From positions 1 to 64,000 of the forward strand of contig CAXKVR010000148.1 of the NCBI GenBank assembly GCA_964058845.1: a DNA stretch of 64,000 nt, in the 5' to 3' direction. Every line of letters begins with the position of its first letter. Positions within the stretch are counted from its first letter, which is position 1. This document shows, piece after piece, positions 12,210 to 23,200 of the stretch. The stretch is from Carex sylvatica. Taxonomy: Eukaryota; Streptophyta; Magnoliopsida; Poales; Cyperaceae. A program made the position numbers and the translations under genes. The notes beneath the pieces are model-generated. The model saw only the letters and a list, made by a program, of their open reading frames with translations, made no database searches and had not been told where the DNA came from.

Positions 12210-12684
12210 TTTTTAAATATATCATACTCCAAATAAAAATAAACTAAATAACCACATTTTCTGAAAAATTTAAATTTTGACATTGCCGCATCCTCTAGAT
12301 GCGGTCACTTTTCTGAAAATCGCATCTAGGGGATGCGAACCATAAATAGGGGACCGCATCCCCTTGATGCGGCCACCTTTTTTTTATTTTTCCCTTCTCC
12401 TGTGACAGTTCAATATAAAGGAAACAGACAAAAAAAAAAAAAAAAGGGTGGCCGCATCTAGGGGATGCGGCCCCCTATATATGGTCTGCATCTCCTAAAT
12501 GCGGCCCCCAGAAAAGTGGTTGCACTTAGAGGATGCGGCCCCCTATATATGGTCTGCATCTCCTAAATGCGGCCCCCAGAAAAGTGGTTGCACTTAGAGG
12601 ATGCGGCCGTATCAAAATTTGAATTTTTCAGAAAACATGATTATTTGATTTTTTTTTTTTTTTAAATATGGTATTTTTAAAAAT
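12210..12684. mobile_element. Nonautonomous GCGGCC/GATGCGG element, copy 2
   Basis: A diverged second copy of the element at 11014-11338. The left end runs 'tttttaaatatatcatactc', the right end 'atatggtatttttaaaaatt', and both arms carry 'ttttctgaaaaatttaaatt' or its mirror. The core has repeated 'gatgcgg' and 'ccgcatc' dyads and the perfect 68-bp tandem described separately. Confidence 0.65.
12463..12598. repeat. Perfect 68-bp tandem duplication
   Basis: Two identical 68-base units (12463-12530 and 12531-12598) begin GGATGCGGCCCCCTATATAT and end TGGTTGCACTTAGA; a partial third start follows. It lies inside the GC-rich element at 12210-12684. Complete identity points to a recent duplication. 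Confidence 0.92.
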
Positions 12685-12766
12685 TACGGTAGAAAACAAT
12701 AAGCATGTTTTTTTGTTTATGAAAATGTACGTACGTTTGTTTTCTTATTTTGTTTATGAAGATGTT

Positions 12767-12935
12767 GAGGAGGAATTCAATTACATCATTTTATGGTGAC
12801 ACATCTTGACAGTATATGTTTATAAATTATATTTGTAATTTCAAAATTTCAAACAGTTAATTCAAACCGTTTAATATAATCTCTATATTAAAATGAAATA
12901 TGCTTGTAGACCAAAATTTGCATATGTTTTATGAC
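12767..12935. mobile_element. Half of a palindromic-family MITE
   Basis: The stretch starts 'gaggaggaattcaattacat', like the inner MITE at 19061-19436, then has 'aaacagttaattcaaaccgt' and 'gcttgtagaccaaaatttgc', the left-arm order of the family. No right arm follows, so it is a truncated copy. Confidence 0.5.
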
Positions 12936-13256
12936 AGTAAAATTTAATTTATGACGATGCATGTTGCTCTATGTTGTTTTATGTACATATATATACTTGT
13001 TCATGATTAATTTGGCTAGCAAATTGGGAGCAGGCTAATTTTATGAATGAAATTTCAAAAAAAAAAAAAAAAATTAACCTTGTATCGTTTCATGATTCAG
13101 TACCGATAAGAGTATCACATTTCTTCTATCGGTATATATATAATGTAAGGATTTAATATTCTCGTATCAGTAATGTGTTATTTTCCTAATTGGAGAAGAT
13201 TAATCTGCTATCGGTATAAAACCGCTAGAAGTATTTGTGTTTTTTTTATTGTCTTA

Positions 13257-13572
13257 GGGTACGTTTGGATGTACTGAGAATAGCGAGAATAGAGCTGTTC
13301 TGATCCATTCAAATATACTCAATTGCTATTCGGAACAACGAGAATAGCACTGTTCTGCTATTTCTACAAAAAGTCAGAACAGCAATTGGTGCTCTCTCAA
13401 ATGTTCAATCCCTCCACTGTTATTCTAAATGTTCAATGCAAACAACATTTTCGCTATTCCGAATAGCACCACATCAACACTATTCTCACATTCTTCCAAA
13501 AATCACTATTTTCATCTACTATTCTCAAATAGTAGCTATTTTAGCTATTCTATAGTGCATCAAAACGTATCC
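13257..13572. mobile_element. PIF/Harbinger (Tourist-like) MITE with TTA target duplication
   Basis: A 316-bp element with inverted ends GGGTACGTTTGGATG at the left and CATCAAAACGTATCC at the right. It is flanked on both sides by TTA (13254-13256 and 13573-13575), the target duplication of Harbinger elements. The interior repeats 'gaatagc' and 'gctattc' motifs and has no coding potential. Confidence 0.85.
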
Positions 13573-15018
13573 TTAGTCTCTAGCGGTAGAGAATTTGTTA
13601 CCATATCCAATTTTTACCTAATAAAGTCTGCACTTATGTAGTAGTAAGAATAAATAAAGAGGAAATTGGGGATCTTTATACAAAAAAAAAAATTATGTAT
13701 ATAAATTGTAAAATTTACTTGTCCATCAACAATTTTTTTTTTTTTTTTTTTTTTTGCATGATGGCTAGCATACAAAATTTTTGTGATGATTGACACAATT
13801 TTTTTTGTGTGTGTATTGCTAACATGACACGAAAATGAATGACATGCAAAAATTTTGTTTTTTCTCTTATTTCTCAAATCTCTTTATACGATTATTTTAA
13901 AAGCTTAAATTTGAACTTTATAATTATTAAAAAAAGTGGGCGCATATATATATATATTTTTAATTCGCTAGCTGGCTACTCAGAAATAAAAAGAGAGAAA
14001 TTCGGATTCTCTATGATAATTAAAAAAATAAAATTTTATCAAAGCTATCATGAAATGAATCAAATTCGTTTGTTTTTTTTTGTTTTTCTAGCCGACTCGA
14101 TTTTGGATAAACTAAAAAAATAGATTATCTTAGAACCCAAAAGAGAGGCAATAAATTAGCAATTAATAAAGCTAACCAATATGATTCATCTGGATTGATT
14201 GATTTGAAACCAACACAAGGCATCCTTATCGCGAATTATATCATTTTCTTCTAATTTGTTGGAATGAATCCCACAAAAGATCTTTTGAGAATTTTTTATC
14301 CATAGAAATTTTAAAATAAGATGTACAGAAATAGAAATAATATTTTGATTATAATATATTTAAAAAGATCAGATTCAATAGTTTCGAGCCAATAACTTAT
14401 ATTTTAAACCCACAGATACAAAAGATATGATATCGTAGAATATCAACCAGTTAGTTAATGAATCGGGATCATTAATTAAAAAAAAAAAATACAAATATGT
14501 AGAAAATTTGCAAAAAATAATAATAATGGATTGGGATCACTTTTTCTGATCCATTAATTTTAAGGGGTTGATTTTATCAAATTCTCTGTATCGTCAGAGT
14601 TTTTATTAAAAAAAATATTACTAAATCGGAATTGTTGATTTCAATCCAAAAGTTTGGATTGGAATCATAGATCTCCAATATTTCTAAATTTCTAAATATG
14701 TTGAAATCAAAATATTTTTTTATTTACATACATTTTATTTGAATAACTTGTATTGATAAAAAATTGTAAGACCTTTTAGTCGAATCATTCAGTGATTGGT
14801 TGGGAATTGAAGTAAATAAAATGCATAGTAAAGTGTGCCTTGAGTCAACAAGTTTATTCAATTCAATTATTCAAGGATAAGGGTCAAGGGATGATTTGAA
14901 ATTTCAATTGGTCAGATTTGATTTGATTATAGGTCTTTTGGAAAGTTGCATCTAGATAGTAGTGTTTTATCATATTTAGAATTTCTTGTTAGTGTTGTTG
15001 ATTTGGGTTCATGAGTCT

Positions 15019-15047
15019 TATTAATTAATTAATTAATTAATTAATTA
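15019..15047. repeat. TTAA simple repeat
   Basis: A run of about seven TTAA units in an AT-rich intergenic stretch. Confidence 0.85.
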
Positions 15048-15723
15048 TTATTAGATTATCAATTTAACAAGTGTCAGGGCCAAATCAATTATTTTAAATA
15101 TTAAGTATATTTTAATTATTATTTTTACGAGTAACATAGAAATGAATCATATTAATTTTGAGAAAAAAGTTTTAGAGATTGACAAATTTTATAATTTTCA
15201 GAAGCTTAAATATATTTTCATTTTTTTTTTTGAGAAAGAACATAAAACTAAAACTATACTTTTTATAATTTTATAAAAAAAATTTTAAAAACATAAAACT
15301 AAAAGTATATTTTTTGAAGTAAAAAATCGTCAAGTATATATCTGCGACTCCACTTGACTTCATCTCTAATAAGTATTCATCTCTGCCAAAAAATTTATTT
15401 ATACCATCTTAAAAAAATGATAAATCAAATAACTACTATTTATGAGTATTTTCATTTTCACCGCGTTCATAATTTGAAACAGCGAGCAGAAATTGAGTGT
15501 CAGTCTGTAAGTTTTGCATGCATTAAGCTGTCCTCAGTTTTAAACTGTGGACACTCAGTTTCTATTCGCAATTTCAAACTGATTATATGATGAAAATAAA
15601 TTTCTCAGAAATTATAATTATTTGATTTAATCTTTTTTAAGATAATATAAATAAAAAGTTGGTAATGATTTTGCAAAATTCACATGGGAATAATAGAAAG
15701 GGGGACCATTGGAGCAAAGAATT

Positions 15724-15930
15724 CATATCCTCTGCATTAACTCAAAAAGGAATATTTTGAGTTAATGAATATTGACCATCCGATCTATTTTAAGATTCGT
15801 AGAAATTAAATTCGCACTAATATTAAAGGGCCCCTATATCATAATTAAGGCCAGATTAGCTCCGTTTAAGATCAGACGGTTTAGATTCATTAATTCAAAA
15901 AATTCCTTTTTGAGTTAATGCAGAGGATAT
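15724..15930. mobile_element. 207-bp MITE with about 30-bp terminal inverted repeats
   Basis: The left end starts CATATCCTCTGCATTAACTC and the right end finishes GAGTTAATGCAGAGGATATG; the match continues for about 30 bases. Internal landmarks ('gaccatccgatct', 'gggcccctatatcat') recur in the copy at 10684-10870. Related end motifs appear at 19654-19819. The superfamily is not determined. Confidence 0.8.
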
Positions 15931-17512
15931 GCAGCCTGGAGCAAAAGAGGATCCAATCTACGAAGACAAGGGAGAGAGAGAGAGAGGCTTTATAAAAAGC
16001 AGAGTGGGGACTACTGGAGAGGAGATTCGGGTATAATTGTTTTGTGGGGCGGTCGAAAAGACTGGAGGAGTCCGGTTCATGGGTCGCATCCTAACAAAGA
16101 AGAGGCAATGAGATAGTTGATCAGATAACTATGACAAAAAGAGAGATAATGGAAGAGAGAGACTGAGAAAGAGAAATTGAAAACACCTACCGCTATGCAC
16201 ACTTCATTTTTTTTTTTTTCCTTTGTAAATTCGCTGTGACACTTGTGAACTTAGGTTGCTAGGAAGCAAGAGGGAACACCTTCTAGAGCAAAAAAAAAAA
16301 GAAAAAAAAAAGAAAAAAGAAGAATGGCTTGAATTAGTTTTAACCGGGTCAAAAAAAATTTAATGCCTATTTTAGATACAAGAGATTTGTTTTGAGAGGT
16401 TTGTCTATTTTAATTCAGTTTGGATTGAACTGAACCGATGAATACGGCTAGACATTGGATCAAATTTGATCTGATATCCTAATCACCCCTATTTTTCTAG
16501 GAATGAAATCTGCTGCGATCCGAATTTTATGAACAATACCCTGTAATCCCTACTTTTTCAAATCTAACCGTTCAACTTTTTCTGTGCACGCATCTCCAAG
16601 CAGCTTGTTTTTCTGTGCACGCATCTCAAAATAAATTGACAATTGGATTTGAAAAAGCAGAGATTTCATAGTACTGTTCATTCAATTCGGATCACAGCAG
16701 ATTTGTTTCCACTTTTCTAGAGGTGAGTCCATATTCTTTGCATAATTTAAAACTTGGATTATCATATTAGAATTCGAACTAATTCTGTCTAAATTAGAAA
16801 TTTATGAAATCTCTTTAATATTTTTATGAATATGAATACGATAACTAAAAAGTGAAAATATTTTATCTTCCCATTAAAAGTATGCACTTATTCATCCATT
16901 AACAATTTTATTAATAAAAAGTATTTACGAACAATCAATTGTTATTAAAATTAAAATGATCAATTTATTATTTTTCTGAAACAATATCGAGTACATTTTG
17001 GTCATTTGAAATTGGATATTCTGACTCAGAAAAATAAATTATAATGACAATCAAGAACAAAATAAATGTCTTTAGTTGAGAGAAGGATATATAGATCATT
17101 TTAATTTTAAAATAAAATTATTAATTGATTAAATAAAGAAAGGTATGAAATAGATCATGCTTACTTTTAAAGTGAAAATAGGACATTTTGATGTTTTGAT
17201 TAAAAAGTTGCAATAATTAAAGTTTTGATAGGGATATAAGATATTTTGATGTTTTGATTTAAATATTTGAGTTGGAAAAGGTATTAAATTCGGATTTAAT
17301 TGGATAAGGTTAATATAAAAAATAATATTGTATGGATTAAATATTTTTTTGAAGCATAAATTTTAGGTTGATAGGTTCATAAATTTTATTTATAAATAAA
17401 CAACAATCTGATTTTACATAGTTTACATGGTTTATATCTGATTTGTTTAAAGTGACACTGCTACTGGTAATAATACTAACAATAATAATAATAATATATA
17501 ATAAATTAATGA

Positions 17513-17895
17513 GTAGGGCTAAAATGCACTATTGATTTTGTGTTCCAATCATATCTCACGTCTCTATCTCCTTTTACAAAGTTCAAGCAGTCGATCCGAA
17601 TGGCTCAACATAATATACATATTAAAATGTACTTAGAGACCAAATTTTATATTTTTGAAATTTATTTACTATTTTTTTAGATAGATACAAAATCACTGTC
17701 TAGATACAGTGATTTTGTATCTATCTAAAAAATTTAGTAAAAAAATTTCAAAAAAATATAAAATTTGGTCTCTAAGCACATTTTAATATGGAGATCATGT
17801 TGAGCCATTCGGATCGACTGCTTGAATTTTAAAAATAGAGATAAAGAGATAGGGTATGGTTGAGACACAAAACCAATGATTCTTTTTAACCCTAC
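17513..17895. mobile_element. Palindromic-family MITE, intergenic copy
   Basis: A long inverted repeat from GTAGGGCTAAAATGC to 'aatgattctttttaaccctac'. The arms include 'caagcagtcgatccgaatgg' against 'ccattcggatcgactgcttg', 'agaccaaattttatattttt' against its mirror, and a nearly uninterrupted central dyad 'tagatagatacaaaatcact' facing 'agtgattttgtatctatcta'. The arms match the family in the host-gene introns while the outer ends differ. Confidence 0.8.
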
Positions 17896-18420
17896 TCTAA
17901 ATTAATCCACCTAAATTAATTAACTCTTTTTAAATCAATCTTTATTTCAACATATAAATGTATCATAATTTATTTATATTTGACTTATTGAATAAAAAAT
18001 ATTCAATAAACTCGGAAGATTCAGCACCTTTTATATACATTTTCTTTTTCTTTTTCTTTTATCTCATATTCTCTGTCGCAATCTTCTTGACTTTGACCTT
18101 TATTATAAGATGAGTTTGCTTGACCAACTTCTCATCTAACACCTTTTCTAGCCTGCTATCCATCTCACTGACACGTTTCGATTGGTTTATAAATTCGTTA
18201 AGCTTTCTAGGATGCCATCAATGTATTTGATTTTGACCTTTTTTTGGATGGATAATATGATTTGTCATTTAATCAGGGCGAATTTATATATATATGTCGG
18301 AATACTAAGTCATTCTGTAATTTTAAAATTTAATTATGTATATTAAAATTTAATTAAACTTTTATTTTTTTGAATTTTTATATAGTCTAGTTCTCTCATA
18401 AAATAAGAAATGTATACTAG

Positions 18421-18482
18421 TAGTCTAGTGGTTTGAATTGTAATTGGTATGTGTAAGGTTATAGGTTCAATTCCCATCGGCC
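18421..18482 (+). repeat. tRNA-like segment with A-box and B-box resemblance (possible SINE relic)
   Basis: 'tagtctagtggtttgaattg' resembles a pol III A box, and about 30 bases later 'ggttcaattcc' fits the B-box consensus. Such spacing is typical of tRNA-derived SINE heads. It does not fold into a credible tRNA and no clear tail or target duplication is visible, so this is tentative. Confidence 0.35.
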
Positions 18483-18784
18483 ATACTATTTTTGTTTTTT
18501 TACATATTACATTTTATAAATTAGCGTCTCTATTAAAATTTTCTAGTTCCGTCTCTGAATAAGGTAGAAGTAGTGAATCCACATAAAATATAGTTTTTCT
18601 TTTATGAAAATAAAATCATCAGTATTGGTTGGATTTCATTTCTAATTTATCCTAGTTATTTGTTACAATGAGTTTTGTTGTTGTTGTTTTTGTTGTTATT
18701 GTATAAGTTTGATTGTATAATTAAATGAAACGTAGATATTTTAATATTTTAATCTTTATTTGTAAAGAAATTGTTAATATACTT

Positions 18785-19547
18785 GAGTGAGGTTATGGTT
18801 ATTTGTATATTACAATCAACTTGTTCTATAAACTCGTATCTTTATTTTTAAAGTTCAAATAGTTAATATGAACAATTAAAAATGATCTCGGTATGAAAAT
18901 GTTTATGGAAATAAAATTTTACTATTTTTGTAGAGGTAAAAAATCACTATTGTTGAATGATTCATAATTTTTGGATTCAATAACTTTTTATCGATCTATA
19001 TAATAAAAAAGTTTCTAAAAATATATATATATAAATTGTTTGTAAGTACATTTATATATGAGGAGGGATTCAATTACACCTTTTTTCGATTACACTGAAT
19101 TATACTCTCTATTTTTAAAGTTTTCAAATTCTAAACAGTCGATCTAAACCGTTCAACATGATGGATATATTTAAATGTACTTGCAGATCAAATTTTATAT
19201 TTTTTAAATTTTTTTTACTATTTATTAAGTATTTTACAAAATCGTTGTTTTAAGAACATTTAATTTTTGTATCCATCTTAATAAATAGTAAAAAAAATCA
19301 CTAAAAAATAAAATTTCATCTGCAAGTACATTTTAACATATTCATCATGTTGAACGGTTTGAATTGACTGATTAGACTTTGAAAACATAAAGTGTAATCC
19401 AGTGTTTCAAAAAAAAATTATAATTGAATCCCTCCTCTTTGTATATAAATTATACTGAGAAATTTGAATCTGTTTTGACTTTAAATCAGATATATGAGCT
19501 CATAGTACGAATTGATTTGTCATATGCATGTTACTATGACCTCACTC
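18785..19547. mobile_element. Palindromic MITE interrupted by another MITE
   Basis: The left end GAGTGAGGTTATGG at 18785 pairs with ACTATGACCTCACTC ending at 19547. The arms are diverged ('aaagttcaaatagttaatat') and the element is split by the MITE at 19061-19436. Confidence 0.65.
19061..19436. mobile_element. Palindromic MITE inserted in another copy
   Basis: The ends are AGGAGGGATTCAATTA and TAATTGAATCCCTCCT. The arms contain 'aaacagtcgatctaaaccgt' and the reverse 'gaacggtttgaattgactga', then 'tgcagatcaaattttatatt' and its mirror. It lies wholly inside the older element 18785-19547. Confidence 0.78.
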
Positions 19548-19894
19548 AACACAATTATGATTTTAATGGCAAAATTATGAATTGTTATTAATGCCCAATT
19601 AATGTCCGTATTCTCTACACTAATGGTTTATCTCTTCAGCCTCCAATTAATGTCCGTATCCTCTGCACTAACACATCGTTTGAGTTTAGCTCTTTAATGT
19701 CCAATCAGAATTCAGACCAATCCAGCCCACATCCTTAACGTACATTTCCCTTTAATATTCGTGTGGACATAAATCGAACGGTTGGGATCTAAACTCAAAA
19801 TTTGAGTTAACTCAGAGATACGAATTCATAGTTCAACCCAATAACCCAGCTGCATTATCCCCAGTACCCCACTGGTCAGGGGGTCCATTATCCT

Positions 19895-20037
19895 GTAAGG
19901 TAACATAATATTTGAGTTTAGATCAAGACCGTTCGATCAGAATCCGGAGGTCCGAGGTGGATTGCACGAGTCACTTTACTATTCGTGCAAGAAGATCAAA
20001 CGGTTCGGATCTAAACTCAAAATTTCTGTTACCTCAC
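19895..20037. mobile_element. Short inverted-repeat element next to the deacylase gene promoter
   Basis: The left arm 'gtaaggtaacataatatttg' followed by 'agtttagatc' mirrors the right arm 'gatctaaactcaaaatttct' followed by 'gttacctcac'. At 143 bp it is MITE-sized. Its right end is about 194 bases upstream of the PGAP1-like start codon. A related 'gggatctaaactcaaaattt' occurs at about 19785-19804. Confidence 0.65.
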
Positions 20038-20230
20038 ATGATTGAATTCACTGGTCAGGTTCGTCTCAGTCTCCTCTATTCACTAATTCCATCAGAAAAC
20101 AGCAGAAAGAATTTAGTGTTTGGATCTTTGACCATTGCTCCAAAATCAAAGATCTGACCTCTCAGATTTTGCGGATTTGAAGAAAAGAGGGAGAGAGAAG
20201 AGTCGATCTCCTCCTCTCCTCCTTTCCTCG

Positions 20231-23200
20231 ATGGGTGGATTCAAGGAACATCTTAGGCTTGGAATTATCGCGATTTTGACGGTTTTAGGAGTGCTTCTTG
20301 CTCTCAATCAACTGCTGAAACCGGTGCCTAATGGCTGTGCGATGACATACATGTACCCGACCTATATACCAATTGCTACTCCAGCTAATGTTTCTTCTGA
20401 GAAATATGGTTTGTTCTTGTACCATGAAGGGTGGCAGCAGATCGATTTTGCACATCATTTGAAGATGCGTAGGGGAGTGCCCGTTTTGTTCATACCTGGT
20501 AATGGAGGCAGCTACAAGCAGGTAGGTGAAACCTTTTGATTTACCAGAAAGCAACTGGAACTCACCAAGTACCAGAAAGCAACATATTACCAGTATTTAC
20601 CAGTTTATGATTTTAAATATTATAATCAGATTTTCTGATTATTTAACAACTGGAACCTACCAAGTACCAGGAAGCAAAATATTACCAGTATTTACCAGTT
20701 TTTGATTTTGAACACTTTCTAATCAGATTTTCTGATTATTTAATTGGCCATTATTAATTTTTATATTTTGTAGGTACGGTCTCTGGCTTCTGAGTCGCTC
20801 CGGGCATACCAAGGGGGCCCACTGGAACCAACATTCTATCAGGAAGCATCATTTATTGAATCAGATGGGTCGGCGGAACTTAGGTTACCAAATCAGTACA
20901 GCCGAATGTTGGATTGGTTTGCTGTTGATCTAGAAGGGGAACACTCAGCTATGGACGGCCGTATACTTGAAGAACATACAGAATATGTAGTATACTCTAT
21001 TCACCGTGTATGTATCCTCCTCCTGATATGGTACCTGTACCACTACTTTAATGATTATGGTATGATGTAAGGGATGCTGGTATGATTTAAAGACTATATT
21101 CCAGTACAAAGATCAGTTAGGGTTAGTTGGAGAAAACTGGGCCTTTATTTCACGAATTGTACTTTCTATTACCAAATTCGTGCATTTCCATACTGATTGA
21201 TTAGTCCTTTGTTGCAACTATCTAGTTTTGTTGGGGTGCAGTAATACGAAAGGGTAATTTGTAATGGGGTTAAATTTGGCTATGCTTTAGTTTTTCTTTA
21301 TCAGCACCAAAAATCGCTAAAACTACATAGTTGGTATGAGGGAAACATTGGGTACCGCAGTAGACATGGTACATTGGACCAAAAAAGCCAACATGAGTCA
21401 AAGTTAGAAATATTTGTCAAAGAATGTGTAACAGGCTAGATACGTGAATTTAACTGTGGTACTAATTAAAAGGGTACTACTGTACTAGAGTAAAAATGCC
21501 ATACATAGTTGAGAAAGGTGCACTTGGGGGCAGTTTGCCTATGCTTTCTTGTCTGATATTAGAAACATTTTCTCGAAACTTGCAATTGACTGTATTTTCC
21601 ATACCTGGAGTGAGGCTACGGTACTATGCATAGTGCACTTTGGTCCGTGCTACGGATTCATAGCTTCCTTTGCAAAATCTAATAGTCGATCCGAAACGTT
21701 CATCCTGATCTTCATATGACAATGTACCTGGGGACTAAATTTTACATTTTTTAGAATTTTTTTACTATTTTTTTAGATATGTGAAAATCACTATTTGTGA
21801 ATGGTCTAGAATATTTTGATCAAGTGATTTTGTACCTATTTAAAAAAATGGTAAAAAAAATTCTAAAAAATGTGAAATTTGTCATCCAAGCACATTTTCA
21901 TATGGAGATCATGTTGAGCGGAACGGATTGACTGTTTGAACTTTGAAAATTGAGATATGCATCCATAGTACAGCCTAAAGCACGCTATGCATAGTACCAT
22001 AGCCTTTGTCAACTGTTGCCTATGGTGGCTAATGTTGGTCAAACCATTTTTTTACTGTAGATATTGGATCAGTACAAAGAATCACACGAATTACGAATAA
22101 AAGATGGTTCGAAAGAGTCGGCTGATGCATTGCCAACTAGTGTAATGCTTGTGGGCCACTCAATGGGAGGTTTTGTTGCTCGGGCTGCCCTTATCCATCC
22201 TCACCTCCGCAAGGCTGCTGTTGAGACCATTCTTACTCTTTCTAGCCCCCACCAGTAATCTTTCTCAGCAATTTTTCTTTGATTCATTTTTCTTTATACA
22301 GTAAATGATCTCAAATGAATTGGTATGAAATTTTTCTTAACTTGTTTGACTTGAATTTGCATGACAGATACCCTCCAGTGGCTTTACAACCATCTCTGGG
22401 TCATTTCTTTTCACATGTAAATGGAGAATGGAAGAAGGGTTATAATACTGACAAGTCACATGATATCCTTTCTGCTGCTGGTACCAGACTCTCTAATGTG
22501 ATTGTTGTCTCCATAGCTGGAGGCATTAATGATTATCAGGTTTTTTTTTATCTCCCTATCTTTTCTTTGAGTTTTTTTTTTGTTTTTGTTTTGCATGTCA
22601 AATACTTTTTCTTTCTTGATATGGAATTTCTTTGATCTATTTGAACATTTAGATAGTATAATTTGTGATTCCAGAAAATCACAGTAATACCATTTTCATA
22701 CGTACCACTCTCTTCAGAATGTTTAAATGGAATTTTCACCATCGCTATAAGTCTCATTGATAATATGGAAAATGATAATCTCGCTTGTTATATTGTTTGG
22801 TACAGCTGATAGTTTGCAAGATGTGAATGCATTTTTCTAATATGATCTTGAATTCTCTAATTGAATTCAATTTTTTAGGTACGGTCGACATTAACCTCAT
22901 TAGACGGGATAGTACCACCTACTCATGGGTTGACACTTGGCAGCTCTGGAATGAATAATGTCTGGTTGTCAATGGAGCACCAAACTATTCTCTGGTGTAA
23001 TCAACTTGTGGTTCAGGTAACGTAAAAATATAAAAGGAAAATAGTGGAGATAATATTTATTTAAGGTATAGTCTCCATTCACTTGTTATCAATTAAAGTA
23101 ATTGTGAATTTGAGTCATCTGGGCCTTTGTTTTGTAATTCCACTAGTGTGGCTTTTAATCCAAAATTTTTCCTGGTTAGATTTTAAAGAACACAACTTTG

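Noticed and set aside
18421..18482. tRNA gene suggested by a good B box
   Set aside because: No foldable acceptor stem or anticodon arm around it; better explained as a SINE-like relic.
22315..22757. ORFs spanning deacylase exon 4 and its introns on both strands
   Set aside because: Shadows of the real exon and intron read-through; the splice phases explain the true frame.
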